This document shows positions 54,056 through 63,484 of a DNA stretch of 64,000 bases, in pieces. Every line of letters begins with the position of its first letter. The first letter of the stretch is position 1. The position numbers and the translations under genes are program-made. The notes beneath the pieces were generated by a model. The model made no database searches. It was not told the DNA's origin and worked only from the letters and a program-made list of their open reading frames with translations. Location of the stretch: assembly GCA_009668225.1 (NCBI GenBank), contig WJYK01000010.1, positions 1-64,000 of the forward strand, written 5' to 3'. The stretch is from Enterobacteriaceae bacterium RIT693. GTDB lineage: Bacteria; Pseudomonadota; Gammaproteobacteria; Enterobacterales; Enterobacteriaceae.

Positions 54056-54709
54056 ATGAAAAGAATAGGCGTAGTACTTAGCGGTTGCGGGGTTTATGAC
54101 GGCAGCGAGATCCATGAAGCGGTATTAACGCTGCTGGCTCTCTCCCGCGCTGGAGCTGAAGCCGTCTGCTTTGCACCCGATAAATCGCAGTCTGACGTTA
54201 TCGATCATTTAACCGGCGAGCCGGCTGCGGGGTCTCGCAATGTGCTGCAGGAAGCGGCGCGTATTACCCGCGGCAATATTCAACCTTTGCGCGAGGCCCG
54301 TTCCGAAGCGTTGGACGCATTGATTGTGCCGGGTGGTTTTGGCGCGGCTAAAAACCTGAGCACTTTTGCTGCGCAGGGTGCTGAATGCGAGGTTGATGCA
54401 GATTTACGCCGCCTTGCGAGGGAATGCCACGAACAGGGGAAACCGCTGGGTTTCATGTGCATTGCTCCGGCGATGCTGCCGAAGATTCTGGATATGCCGC
54501 TGCGCCTGACTATCGGCACGGATATCGATACCGCCGAGCTGCTGGAGGCTATGGGGGCAGAACATGTGCCCTGTCCGGTGGATGATATTGTCGTCGATGA
54601 AGAACGCAAAGTGGTGACGACGCCTGCCTATATGCTGGCGAATAACATCGCTGAGGCTGCCGCCGGTATCGACAAGCTGGTTGCCCGCGTGATGGAACTT
54701 AGCGCATGA
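54056..54709 (+). CDS. elbB: ElbB, DJ-1/PfpI-family glyoxalase-like protein
   Basis: Isoprenoid biosynthesis-related protein with glyoxalase activity reported for E. coli ElbB (YhbL). The protein is 217 aa of the class I glutamine amidotransferase-like fold. Visible are [30 protein letters not shown] and the nucleophile elbow [12 protein letters not shown] with its cysteine. The stop overlaps the mtgA start by 4 bp (ATGA), so the two are translationally coupled. Confidence 0.95.
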   Translation: MKRIGVVLSGCGVYDGSEIHEAVLTLLALSRAGAEAVCFAPDKSQSDVIDHLTGEPAAGSRNVLQEAARITRGNIQPLREARSEALDALIVPGGFGAAKNLSTFAAQGAECEVDADLRRLARECHEQGKPLGFMCIAPAMLPKILDMPLRLTIGTDIDTAELLEAMGAEHVPCPVDDIVVDEERKVVTTPAYMLANNIAEAAAGIDKLVARVMELSA

Positions 54710-55434
54710 GAAAAGGGCGTTTTGCGCCATGGCAGTGGATTAAGCGCTGGTTTCTGAGACTTCTTCTGGTCGTCGTTGGCGTCTGGTTCGTGGGCATTCT
54801 GGCCTTCCGTTTTATCCCTGTCCCGTTTTCCGCAGTGATGGTTGAGCGGCAGCTCAGCGCATGGTTTAGCGGCGATTTTGGCTATGTTGCTCATTCTGAC
54901 TGGGTTTCAATGGATGATATTTCGCCGTGGATGGGGCTTGCTGTGATTGCCTCCGAGGATCAAAAATTTCCTGAACATTGGGGTTTTGATACCGATGCCA
55001 TAGAGAAAGCGCTCGCGCATAACGAACGCAATGAGAAAAGGGTCCGTGGTGCGTCAACGCTTTCCCAGCAAACCGCGAAGAACCTGTTCTTATGGGATGG
55101 GCGAAGCTGGCTGCGTAAAGGTCTGGAAGCTGGCCTGACGGTGGGTATTGAGACGGCCTGGAGCAAGCGGCGTATTTTGACCGTGTACCTCAACATTGCC
55201 GAATTTGGCGAAGGCGTGTTTGGCGTTGAAGAAGCCTCGCGGCGCTATTTCAACAAACCCGCAAGCCGCCTGACGCCAGCCGAAGCTGCACTGCTGGCGG
55301 CCGTACTGCCTAACCCGATTCGTTTTAAAGCCAGTGCGCCTTCAGGGTATATACGCCAGCGTCAGCAGTGGATTTTGCGGCAGATGCGCCAGCTGGGCGG
55401 GGAATCTTTCCTCGAGCAGCACAATTTAAATTAG
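54706..55434 (+). CDS. mtgA: Monofunctional peptidoglycan glycosyltransferase MtgA
   Basis: Inner-membrane-anchored enzyme polymerising lipid II into glycan strands. The protein is 242 aa, the E. coli length. One helix (about 15-38) precedes the GT51 domain, with the catalytic glutamate in [16 protein letters not shown] and the second motif [16 protein letters not shown]. It starts inside the end of elbB. A weak hairpin GCTACCG/CGGTAGC lies just past its stop. Confidence 0.96.
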   Translation: MRKGRFAPWQWIKRWFLRLLLVVVGVWFVGILAFRFIPVPFSAVMVERQLSAWFSGDFGYVAHSDWVSMDDISPWMGLAVIASEDQKFPEHWGFDTDAIEKALAHNERNEKRVRGASTLSQQTAKNLFLWDGRSWLRKGLEAGLTVGIETAWSKRRILTVYLNIAEFGEGVFGVEEASRRYFNKPASRLTPAEAALLAAVLPNPIRFKASAPSGYIRQRQQWILRQMRQLGGESFLEQHNLN

Positions 55435-55504
55435 GCTACCGTTGACTCGTCGCGGTAGCTCCCGGCGCACCCTCTGTGCCGCCTGTCCGGCAAGGTAAAA
55501 TGCC

Positions 55505-56635
55505 ATGATGATGACCTCCTGCCTTAGAGAAGATACCGCCCGTCAAATTGTCCAGCGCACGATGAACATCATCGACCATTCGGTGAATGTGATGAGCGAG
55601 CAGGGCGTAATTATTGCCTCCGGCGATCCTCTTCGTCTGCACCAGCGCCACGAAGGTGCGATTCTGGCGCTCACGGAAAACCGGACAGTAATCATCGATG
55701 AAGCCTCCGCGCGCCACCTTAAAGGGGTAAAGCCCGGAATTAACCTGCCCATAGTTTTTCGTCAGCAGATTGTGGGCGTGGTCGGTATTTCCGGTGAGCC
55801 GGAGAAAGTACAGGCTTACGCTGAGCTGGTAAAAATGGCTGCCGAGCTGATTCTGGAGCAGGCGGAAATGCTCGAGCAAAATCAGTGGGAAAAGCGTTAC
55901 CGGGAGCAGTTGGCCGCACAGATTATTTCCGGGCAGCAAAGTCTGGCCGATCTGCGTCCGATGGCAAGCGGCCTTGGAGTGGATCTTGAGCTGCCGCGCG
56001 TTGCGTTGATGATCAACTTTTCATCTCAGCAAGCCCTGCGCCAGCGTGAGCTGCTGGAACGCCTTAGTAACTACGACAGCCAGGCGCTGGTCACGCCATT
56101 CGGTTTTGAACAAATAGCGATGCTGTTGCCGCTGGGTGGCGGGCGAAGCGAGGAACGCCAGGCATTGCTGAAAAAAATGCTGCGTAAGCTTCATTCACAG
56201 CTGCTGGCGCATTTTGACGTCACCCTTTCAGTCGGCGGTTTGTTCGACGGTAACGATGCGTTACGGCGCTCCTGGCTTAGCGCCGTGGCGCTGCACGAGA
56301 TGGCTTCACGCCAAAAAATAGGGCAGTCGACGCTGTATTATCAGGAGCTTTTATTGCCTGTACTGCTAAATGGGCTTTCCGGAAGCTGGCAGGCGGACGA
56401 GATGGGGCGGGCGTGGCAGACGCTTTGCGCGGCGGACACTAAAGGCGTTCTGCGCCGCACGCTACGCTGCTATTTTGAACAGAATTGTGATCTGTCTCAA
56501 ACGACGAAATTACTGCATATCCACGTGAATACCTTGCGCTATCGTCTTAGCAAAATAGAGTCGATAACAGCATTAAATATTAATAAGTTAGACTCAATCC
56601 TTCAGCTGTTTATCGGCATGCAGCTCAGTGATTGA
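55505..56635 (+). CDS. SdaR/CdaR-type transcriptional regulator of glycerate use
   Basis: Predicted activator of the downstream permease and kinase genes, 376 aa. The N-terminal diacid-recognition domain (about 5-135; TARQIVQRTMNIIDHSVNVMS, GVVGISGEP) is followed by a linker. The C-terminal PucR-type helix-turn-helix is at about 325-375 (LSQTTKLLHIHVNTLRYRLSK). It is related to E. coli CdaR, which responds to D-glycerate, galactarate and glucarate. The start is one of three consecutive ATG codons. It sits where E. coli has yrbL. Confidence 0.88.
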   Translation: MMMTSCLREDTARQIVQRTMNIIDHSVNVMSEQGVIIASGDPLRLHQRHEGAILALTENRTVIIDEASARHLKGVKPGINLPIVFRQQIVGVVGISGEPEKVQAYAELVKMAAELILEQAEMLEQNQWEKRYREQLAAQIISGQQSLADLRPMASGLGVDLELPRVALMINFSSQQALRQRELLERLSNYDSQALVTPFGFEQIAMLLPLGGGRSEERQALLKKMLRKLHSQLLAHFDVTLSVGGLFDGNDALRRSWLSAVALHEMASRQKIGQSTLYYQELLLPVLLNGLSGSWQADEMGRAWQTLCAADTKGVLRRTLRCYFEQNCDLSQTTKLLHIHVNTLRYRLSKIESITALNINKLDSILQLFIGMQLSD

Positions 56636-56653
56636 TTTGTAGCAATCTACAAA
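56636..56653. promoter_or_regulatory. 18-bp palindrome between regulator and permease genes
   Basis: TTTGTAGCAATCTACAAA, perfect 7-bp arms around CAAT, begins at the base after the regulator stop codon. It lies 122 bp upstream of the permease start. No U-run follows, so an operator is more likely than a terminator. The regulator encoded next to it is the obvious candidate ligand, but this is inference. Confidence 0.5.
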
Positions 56654-56775
56654 AAAGAGCTTCTTTCAACGCTCGCCTTCTGGCGTTTCGTCTCAAGCTA
56701 TTCACCGCCCGCCCAGGGTAATGTCCCGTCCGTACCCATTCGATCTCCCTAAAAAAATCAAAACAGGAGTGATAT

Positions 56776-58044
56776 ATGACCACGGTTTCGGCTCTGGGCG
56801 CCCTGGTGGCGCTGGTTGTCTCTATTGTGCTTATTTTACGCAAGGTTCCACCTGCCTACGGCATGATTGCTGGCGCGCTGGCGGGCGGTTTGGTAGGCGG
56901 GGCGGACTTAGTCCAGACAATTTCATTGATGATTACCGGGGCGCAGGGCATTACCAACGCGGTGCTGCGCATTCTTGGGGCGGGCATACTGGCTGGCGTA
57001 CTGATTGAGTCCGGTGCCGCCAACACGATTGCCGAAACTATCGTACGCAGGGTTGGAGAGAAACGTGCTCTGTTCGCTCTGGCGGTGGCCACGATGCTAC
57101 TGACCGCCGTCGGCGTGTTTATCGATGTGGCGGTAATAACCGTTTCACCTATTGCGCTTGCAATAGCCCATCGGGCGGATATTTCGAAAATGGCTATTCT
57201 GCTGGCGATGATCGGCGGCGGAAAGGCCGGTAACGTCATGTCACCTAACCCCAATACAATCGCGGCGGCTGACGCTTTCCATGTGCCTCTTACCGATTTG
57301 ATGCTGGCTGGCGTAGTGCCGGGGTTATTTGGTCTGGTGCTGGCCTATTTTCTGGCAAAACGGCTGAAGCATCGTGGCTCCAAAGTGGACATCAATGAGC
57401 TGGTTGCGGTGAAAACAGATAAAGCTTTACCGGCCTTCGGGGCGGCAATAGCGGCACCGCTGGTGGCTATTTTTCTACTGGCGCTGCGCCCGGTCGCTGG
57501 CATCGCCATTGACCCGTTGGTCGCGCTGCCGATAGGCGGTCTGTTTGGGTCTATAGTGATGGGGCAATGGCGGCAGACAAACCATTATATGGTGTCTGGG
57601 CTGGCTCGTATGTCTCCGGTGGCGATTATGCTGCTGGGAACCGGGACGCTGGCCGGGATTATCGCCAACTCCGGGCTGAAGGATGTTTTGATTAGCGGCT
57701 TAACGGCTTCGGGAATGCCATCTTATCTGCTGGCTCCTTTCTCCGGCGCGCTGATGTCGATGGCTACCGCATCAACGACTGCCGGGACCGCGGTAGCTTC
57801 AGCAGTGTTTAGCTCAACGCTTGTCGATATGGGGATTTCCGCGCTGGCCGGTGCAGCAATGATTCATGCCGGGGCGACGGTGCTGGACCACATGCCTCAC
57901 GGCAGTTTTTTCCACGCCACCGGTGGCAGCGTCAATATGCAGGTTCACGAACGCTTAAAGCTGCTTCCCTATGAAACGGCCGTTGGCCTGGCGATCGCTT
58001 TTGTGTCGACCCTGATGTTTGGCGTATTTAATTTAGCGGGTTAA
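56776..58044 (+). CDS. GntP-family permease, probable glycerate transporter
   Basis: Inner-membrane transporter of 422 aa with about 12-14 hydrophobic segments. The sequence has GntP/IT-superfamily features: GAQGITNAVLRILGAGILAGVLIESGAA, VFIDVAVITVSPIALAIAHR, GGGKAGNVMSPNPNTIAAADAF and MIHAGATVLDHMPHGSFFHATGG. The pairing with a glycerate kinase 10 bp downstream makes D-glycerate the best substrate guess. Other sugar acids cannot be excluded. Confidence 0.85.
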   Translation: MTTVSALGALVALVVSIVLILRKVPPAYGMIAGALAGGLVGGADLVQTISLMITGAQGITNAVLRILGAGILAGVLIESGAANTIAETIVRRVGEKRALFALAVATMLLTAVGVFIDVAVITVSPIALAIAHRADISKMAILLAMIGGGKAGNVMSPNPNTIAAADAFHVPLTDLMLAGVVPGLFGLVLAYFLAKRLKHRGSKVDINELVAVKTDKALPAFGAAIAAPLVAIFLLALRPVAGIAIDPLVALPIGGLFGSIVMGQWRQTNHYMVSGLARMSPVAIMLLGTGTLAGIIANSGLKDVLISGLTASGMPSYLLAPFSGALMSMATASTTAGTAVASAVFSSTLVDMGISALAGAAMIHAGATVLDHMPHGSFFHATGGSVNMQVHERLKLLPYETAVGLAIAFVSTLMFGVFNLAG

Positions 58045-58054
58045 TGAGGTAGTC

Positions 58055-59191
58055 ATGAAAATTGTTATTGCCCCCGATTCTTTTAAAGAAAGCCTGACCG
58101 CGATGCAGGTCGCCGAGGCTATTGAACAAGGTTTTCGCGAAATTTATCCGCATGCTGACTATATCAAGCTGCCGATGGCCGACGGCGGCGAAGGCACCGT
58201 GGAGTCGATGGTGGCGGCCACAGGGGGGAAAATCATCCCGGTAACGGTCACCGGCCCTCTTGGGCTGCCCGTTGATGCTTTCTTCGGGCTGTCGGGAGAC
58301 GGTGATACGGCCATTATCGAGATGGCGGCGGCCTCAGGGCTTCATCTGGTGCCGTCAGAAAAACGTAATCCGTTGCTGACCGGGACCTTTGGCACCGGGG
58401 AACTCATTCTTGCCGCGCTCGACCACGGGGCGCGTAAAATCATTATTGGCATCGGCGGCAGCGCGACAAACGACGGCGGGGCGGGAATGATGCAGGCGCT
58501 GGGGGCCGAATTACGTGACGAGGAGGGTAATGACATTGGCACTGGCGGTGCGGCGCTGGCTGAGCTGTCAGAACTTGATCTCAGTCTGCTAGATGCTCGC
58601 CTTGCTGAGTGCGATATTCTGGTTGCCTGCGATGTGGATAACCCACTCTGCGGTGAGGATGGTGCATCAGCGGTCTTTGGCCCGCAGAAAGGGGCCACAC
58701 CTCAGCAGGTAACGCTGCTTGATGCCGCGCTGAGGCATTACGGCGAGCAGATCGAGCAAGCAAGCGGTAGCGCTGTCATTAACGTTGCAGGAGCAGGTGC
58801 AGCAGGCGGAATGGGGGCATCGTTGTTCGGCTTGCTCAATGCCCGGCTGCGGCCCGGCGTGGAGATCGTCACCGAAGCCCTGCATCTTGATGAGGCCGTC
58901 CGGGATGCTGACCTTGTTATCACGGGGGAAGGCCGCATCGATAGCCAGACGATCCACGGGAAAACGCCCATAGGTGTTGCGAGAGTGGCTAAGCGTTTTA
59001 ATGTACCGGTGATTGCGCTGGCGGGGGGGATGACGACTGATTACGGTGTGGTACATCAGCACGGCCTGGATGCGGTATTCTCGGTACTGAACCGGGTTCA
59101 GACGCTTCCCGAGGCGCTGGAGTATGCCAGGGAAAATCTTTGCGTGACGGCGCGTAACGTTGCCACGGTATGGAAAATAGGGCGCGGTTAA
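58055..59191 (+). CDS. Glycerate kinase (GarK/GlxK family)
   Basis: Phosphorylates D-glycerate, by analogy with GarK and GlxK to 2-phosphoglycerate, feeding lower glycolysis. The protein is 378 aa, close to the 381 aa of the E. coli enzymes. Diagnostic segments are APDSFKESLTAMQVAEAIE, LPMADGGEGTVE, IGIGGSATNDGGAGMMQALG, GAGAAGGMGASL and DLVITGEGRIDSQT. It follows the permease by 10 bp. A stem GCGCGGT/ACCGCGC spans its stop codon, facing npr. Confidence 0.94.
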   Translation: MKIVIAPDSFKESLTAMQVAEAIEQGFREIYPHADYIKLPMADGGEGTVESMVAATGGKIIPVTVTGPLGLPVDAFFGLSGDGDTAIIEMAAASGLHLVPSEKRNPLLTGTFGTGELILAALDHGARKIIIGIGGSATNDGGAGMMQALGAELRDEEGNDIGTGGAALAELSELDLSLLDARLAECDILVACDVDNPLCGEDGASAVFGPQKGATPQQVTLLDAALRHYGEQIEQASGSAVINVAGAGAAGGMGASLFGLLNARLRPGVEIVTEALHLDEAVRDADLVITGEGRIDSQTIHGKTPIGVARVAKRFNVPVIALAGGMTTDYGVVHQHGLDAVFSVLNRVQTLPEALEYARENLCVTARNVATVWKIGRG

Positions 59192-59210
59192 TACCGCGCG
59201 TGCAACGTAT

Positions 59211-59483
59211 TTAGTCTTCGTCAAACCCGGCGTTGAACAGAGCAATCACGGCCGCAAGTGCCTGCTCTTCTTCCGGGCCTGTTACTTCAATCTCAATATG
59301 GCCGCCCTTGGCGGAGTCCAGCATCAGTAGCGCGATTACGCTGCTGGCTTCTGCCTCGGTGCCTGCTTCGTTTCGCAGCATCACTTCTGCATCAAAACTC
59401 TGTACCAGCTCAAACAGTTTCATGGCCGGACGAGCGTGCATGCCCAGTTTGTTGGTTATCTCAACGGTCTGCTTTACGGTCAT
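59211..59483 (-). CDS. npr: Phosphocarrier NPr of the nitrogen PTS
   Basis: HPr-like phosphocarrier that takes phosphate from EI-Ntr (PtsP) and passes it to PtsN. The protein is 90 aa. The phosphorylated histidine is H16 in [11 protein letters not shown]. Its start overlaps the rapZ stop by 4 bp, so translation is coupled. It is the last gene of the rpoN operon. Confidence 0.97.
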   Translation of the reverse strand: MTVKQTVEITNKLGMHARPAMKLFELVQSFDAEVMLRNEAGTEAEASSVIALLMLDSAKGGHIEIEVTGPEEEQALAAVIALFNAGFDED

Positions 59484-60334
59484 GTTTTACGTTTTTCCAG
59501 CGTGCGGTGACGGGACTGGACGTTCTTGCCGCGTGAACGGAAGTAGTCGGCCAGTTGCTCAGCAATATAAACCGAACGGTGCTTACCCCCGGTACAGCCA
59601 ATCGCCACGGTCAGGTAGCTACGGTTGTTGGTTTCCAGCATGGGTAACCATAACTCAAGATAGCTGCGAGTCTGGTAGATAAAATTGTGTACTTCTGTGT
59701 GCCGGTCGAGGAAGGCGGCAACCGGGCGATCCAGACCTGTCATTGGGCGCAATTTGGGATCCCAGTGCGGGTTTGGCAGAAAGCGTACATCGAAGACGTA
59801 ATCGGCATCGATAGGAATACCGTGTTTGAACCCGAAGGATTCGAACACCATCGTCAATTCACGCTCGCGTTTGCCCAGCAGACGAGTACGCAGCATTTCA
59901 GCCAGCTCATGTACCGACATTTCTGAGGTATCTATGATCAAGTCCGCGCGGGACTTCAGCGGCTCGAGCAGATCGCTTTCTTCGTCAATCGCGCTTTCCA
60001 GCGAAAGATTTTTGCTGGAGAGCGGGTGAAGGCGTCGTGTATCGCTATAGCGACGAATTAACGTGTTACGATCGGCATCGAGGAACAATAATTGCGGCGA
60101 GAAAGCATCCGGCAGATTGTCCATCGCCTGCTCGAAGATTTCCGGTGACTCCGGCATATTGCGCACGTCAATGCTAACCGCTGCGGAAATCTGTCGATCG
60201 GCAAGCGTTTTCGCCAGCTCAGGTAACAGAACCACCGGCAGATTATCTACGCAGTAGAATCCCATATCTTCCAGTGCGCGCAAGGCTACAGACTTCCCTG
60301 AACCTGAGCGGCCGCTGACAATCATCAGCACCAT
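59480..60334 (-). CDS. rapZ: RNase adaptor protein RapZ
   Basis: RNA-binding adaptor that senses glucosamine-6-phosphate and directs RNase E to the sRNA GlmZ. The protein is 284 aa, the E. coli length. The Walker A motif GRSGSGKS (8-15) and the C-terminal domain with [17 protein letters not shown] are present. It lies between ptsN and npr, as in all enterobacteria. Confidence 0.97.
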   Translation of the reverse strand: MVLMIVSGRSGSGKSVALRALEDMGFYCVDNLPVVLLPELAKTLADRQISAAVSIDVRNMPESPEIFEQAMDNLPDAFSPQLLFLDADRNTLIRRYSDTRRLHPLSSKNLSLESAIDEESDLLEPLKSRADLIIDTSEMSVHELAEMLRTRLLGKRERELTMVFESFGFKHGIPIDADYVFDVRFLPNPHWDPKLRPMTGLDRPVAAFLDRHTEVHNFIYQTRSYLELWLPMLETNNRSYLTVAIGCTGGKHRSVYIAEQLADYFRSRGKNVQSRHRTLEKRKT

Positions 60335-60380
60335 ATAATCATTCCCCCGATTTATCTGTCTGCGACATCAAACGCGACGA

Positions 60381-60878
60381 TTATTCGTTTTCGCTGCTGT
60401 TATCGACTTCTGTTTCAGTAATTATCTGGTAGAGCTCTTCGTCGCTGTTGGCAGCGCGCAGGCGACGGCAAATGGTTTTATCCGCCAGACGTTTCGCCAC
60501 CAGGGACAGCGTGTGGAGGTGGGTCTTTGTCTGGTCAGCGGGCACCAGTAACGCAAATAACAAATCGACGGGCTGATTGTCGATGGCGTCAAAAGCGATG
60601 GGCGTTTCCAGTTGGATAAAGACGCCAACGGCGCGCAGCGTATCTTCCTCAAGCTTACCGTGGGGAATGGCGATGCCGTTACCAATACCGGTACTGCCCA
60701 TGCGTTCGCGGGTGAGTACGGCTTCGAAAACGACCTGTGGCGGCAGGCCAAGCTGTTTGGCTGCCAGTTCGCTGATAATTTCCAGCGCACGTTTTTTACT
60801 CTGGCAGTGGACGCCACTGCGAGTACATTCCTGGTTAAGGACATTGCTCAGTTGTAGAGCGGAATCGTTGTTCATCAT
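60381..60878 (-). CDS. ptsN: Nitrogen-regulatory EIIA protein PtsN
   Basis: Final phosphoacceptor of the nitrogen PTS; in its dephosphorylated form it controls potassium transport and other targets. The start at 60878 (two adjacent ATGs, AGGTGA site) gives 165 aa and places the phosphorylated histidine at H73 (IPHGKLEED), as in E. coli. An ATG 9 codons upstream is not supported. It is downstream of hpf, with 82 bp between. Confidence 0.97.
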   Translation of the reverse strand: MMNNDSALQLSNVLNQECTRSGVHCQSKKRALEIISELAAKQLGLPPQVVFEAVLTRERMGSTGIGNGIAIPHGKLEEDTLRAVGVFIQLETPIAFDAIDNQPVDLLFALLVPADQTKTHLHTLSLVAKRLADKTICRRLRAANSDEELYQIITETEVDNSSENE

Positions 60879-60960
60879 AAGTTCACCTAAGCACTTTTTG
60901 TGCAAACGGCCCGCTACTTAAGCAGCGGGCCGGCCATATGCACATCGGATGCCCGGATTA

Positions 60961-61248
60961 TCAGTGTTGTTTTAGTTTATCTTTGTGTTTCGTTAACTGT
61001 CGGGCCAGTTTATCAATCAGACCGTCAATCGCGGCATACATGTCCTGGCCTTCGGCGCTGGCATGCAGTTCTCCACCGTTCACATGCAGCGTAGCATCCG
61101 CTGTATGGGTAACTTTTTCCACCTTTAATACAATATAGACCTGGTTGATTCTTTCGAAGTACTGCTCCAGTTTGGCAAATTTCGAGTTTAAAAATTCACG
61201 TAGTGCATCCGTGATCTCGACGTTTTGTCCTGTAATGTTGAGCTGCAT
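60961..61248 (-). CDS. hpf: Ribosome hibernation promoting factor
   Basis: Short HPF that, with RMF, converts 70S ribosomes to inactive 100S dimers in stationary phase. The start MQLNITGQNVEITDAL gives 95 aa, the E. coli length. An upstream in-frame extension of 28 codons overlaps rpoN and was rejected. It begins 22 bp after rpoN. Confidence 0.98.
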   Translation of the reverse strand: MQLNITGQNVEITDALREFLNSKFAKLEQYFERINQVYIVLKVEKVTHTADATLHVNGGELHASAEGQDMYAAIDGLIDKLARQLTKHKDKLKQH

Positions 61249-61270
61249 AGTGTCTTCCTTATCGGTGAAG

Positions 61271-62704
61271 TCACACCAGCTGCTTGCGCTGGTTTGACGG
61301 TGGAATGGATAAAGACTCTCGGTACTTCGCAACTGTGCGGCGTGCCACCATAATACCTTGATCCGACAGCATTGAGGTTAACTTACTGTCGCTCAGCGGT
61401 TTGGCTGGGTTTTCCGCAGCAATTAACTTCTTCACCAGGGCCCGAATTGCCGTGGAGGAGGCTTCGCCGCCGCCCTCGGTATTGACGTGACTGGAGAAGA
61501 AATACTTCAATTCAAAAATGCCGCGCGGGCTATGCAAATATTTTTGAGTGGTCACCCTTGAGATGGTCGACTCATGCATATCCACCGCCTGAGCAATATC
61601 TGCCAGCACCATCGGCTTCATATGCTCTTCACCGTGCTCGAAGAAAGCCTGCTGCTGTTCGACGATGCACCGGCTAACGCGCAATAACGTATCATTGCGG
61701 CTTTCCAGACTTTTAATCAACCATTTCGCTTCCTGCAGGTTACTGCGAATAAACTGCGAGTCGCTGTCATTGCGCGTATTGCCACTCATTGCCGCGTATT
61801 GTTGGTTGATTTTGAGGCGAGGAATGCTGTCAGCGTTAAGCTCTACGGTCCAGCGTGCCAGGTGTTTGCGAACCAGTACATCAGGGATGACATATTCAGG
61901 CTCGCCGGTTTGAATCGACTGGCCGGGGCGTGGGTCGAGGGACTGAATCAGGCACATGGCCTCTTTCAGGGCGTCCTCTTTGATGCGCGTGACCCGCATT
62001 AGCGAACGGAAATCATGATTCGCCAGCAGATCTAAGTGATCGCTAACGATAAGCCTGGCCTCCGCCAGCCAGGGCGTTTCTTTGGCGTATTGAGAAAGCT
62101 GGATGAGCAGGCAGTCACGTAAATCTCTTGCTGCGACCCCGACAGGATCGAAGCGTTGAATACGTTTAAGCACGGCTTCGACTTCATCAAGACTGACATC
62201 GTCGTGGCCAAGGCTCTCCAGTATATCTTCCAGCGGGACGGTGAGGTACCCGGTTTCATCAACCGCATCGACTATTGAGGTCGCAATAGCGGCATCCGTG
62301 TCGGAAAACGGCGTGAGCTCAACCTGCCACATCAGATAGTCCTGAAGAGACTGGGTTGTTTCACCCTGGTAGATAGGAAGTTCGTCGTCGAGGTAGTCGG
62401 TACCTGTTCCGGAAGGTGTTCCGGCGGTGTAGATTTCATCCCAGCTGGCATCGAGCGGCAGCTCATCGGGCATCTCTTTCTGCTCGAGGGCTTCACGGGT
62501 ATCCATGGCTTCGCTCTCAGGCATTTCCTGAGTGTCAATCTCATCATGCAGGTCGGTTTGCTCAAGCAATGGATTGCTGTCCAGTGCCTGCTGGAGTTCT
62601 TGCTGAAGCTCTAACGTCGAGAGCTGCAACAGGCGGATAGCCTGCTGTAGCTGGGGCGTCATAGCAAGTTGTTGGCTAAGCCGTAATTGCAAACCTTGCT
62701 TCAT
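61271..62704 (-). CDS. rpoN: RNA polymerase sigma-54 factor
   Basis: Alternative sigma factor for nitrogen, formate, phage-shock and other genes, needing enhancer-binding ATPases. The start [15 protein letters not shown] gives 477 aa, exactly as in E. coli. Region I is the Gln/Leu-rich N-terminus (1-50), region II is acidic (about 50-110), and the C-terminal RpoN box [10 protein letters not shown] contacts the -24 element. Its own regulon includes the yhdW promoter candidate at 4674. Confidence 0.98.
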   Translation of the reverse strand: MKQGLQLRLSQQLAMTPQLQQAIRLLQLSTLELQQELQQALDSNPLLEQTDLHDEIDTQEMPESEAMDTREALEQKEMPDELPLDASWDEIYTAGTPSGTGTDYLDDELPIYQGETTQSLQDYLMWQVELTPFSDTDAAIATSIVDAVDETGYLTVPLEDILESLGHDDVSLDEVEAVLKRIQRFDPVGVAARDLRDCLLIQLSQYAKETPWLAEARLIVSDHLDLLANHDFRSLMRVTRIKEDALKEAMCLIQSLDPRPGQSIQTGEPEYVIPDVLVRKHLARWTVELNADSIPRLKINQQYAAMSGNTRNDSDSQFIRSNLQEAKWLIKSLESRNDTLLRVSRCIVEQQQAFFEHGEEHMKPMVLADIAQAVDMHESTISRVTTQKYLHSPRGIFELKYFFSSHVNTEGGGEASSTAIRALVKKLIAAENPAKPLSDSKLTSMLSDQGIMVARRTVAKYRESLSIPPSNQRKQLV

Positions 62705-62752
62705 GTTCAGAGCAAACTTCCTCAAATAAGTCGTGTAAGACTTCCCACCCTA

Positions 62753-63478
62753 TCAGAGTCTGAACTCTTCGCCCAGATAGACTCGCTTAACTTGCTCGTC
62801 TTCAAGGATTTCTTCCGGCGTACCGTGGGCAATCAGATGCCCCTGGCTAACGATATAGGCGCGTTCACAGACGGCCAGCGTTTCGCGGACGTTATGGTCG
62901 GTAATCAACACGCCGAGGCCGCTGTCGCGCAGGTGCTCAATGATGCGTTTGATATCAATAACAGAAATCGGATCAACCCCGGCAAAGGGTTCATCCAGCA
63001 AAATGAATTTTGGGTTAGCTGCCAGCGCACGTGCGATTTCAACACGGCGGCGCTCCCCGCCGGACAGAGACTGCCCGAGGTTATTGCGCAAGTGCGAGAT
63101 ATGAAATTCTTCCATCAGCTCGTTAGCGCGGTCTTCTCGCTGCTCCGAGGTCAGATCATCGCGGATCTGCAACACCGCCATGAGGTTATCAAACACGCTC
63201 AGGCGGCGGAAAATTGATGCCTCTTGCGGCAGGTAGCCTATGCCGCGGCGGGCACGAGCATGCAGAGGAAGCAGACTGATGTCTTCTTCATCAATGATGA
63301 TATTCCCCGCATCACGAGGCACGATGCCAACCACCATGTAAAAGGTGGTGGTTTTACCGGCACCGTTCGGCCCAAGTAGCCCAACGATTTCACCTGACTT
63401 AACGGTCAGGCTGACGTCTTCGACTACGCGGCGGCCTTTGTATGCCTTGGCCAGGTTTTTCGCAATTAAAGTTGCCAT
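62753..63478 (-). CDS. lptB: LPS export ATP-binding protein LptB
   Basis: Cytoplasmic ATPase that with LptFG extracts lipopolysaccharide from the inner membrane and pushes it along the Lpt bridge. The protein is 241 aa. Walker A GPNGAGKT is at 36-43, the signature is [15 protein letters not shown] and Walker [14 protein letters not shown]. It lies 6 bp after lptA and 48 bp before rpoN. Confidence 0.98.
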   Translation of the reverse strand: MATLIAKNLAKAYKGRRVVEDVSLTVKSGEIVGLLGPNGAGKTTTFYMVVGIVPRDAGNIIIDEEDISLLPLHARARRGIGYLPQEASIFRRLSVFDNLMAVLQIRDDLTSEQREDRANELMEEFHISHLRNNLGQSLSGGERRRVEIARALAANPKFILLDEPFAGVDPISVIDIKRIIEHLRDSGLGVLITDHNVRETLAVCERAYIVSQGHLIAHGTPEEILEDEQVKRVYLGEEFRL

Positions 63479-63484
63479 AACGAA

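Noticed and set aside
54706-55500. Stem GCTACCG/CGGTAGC after mtgA as a terminator
   Set aside because: The loop is long and no U-run follows; noted only within the mtgA entry.
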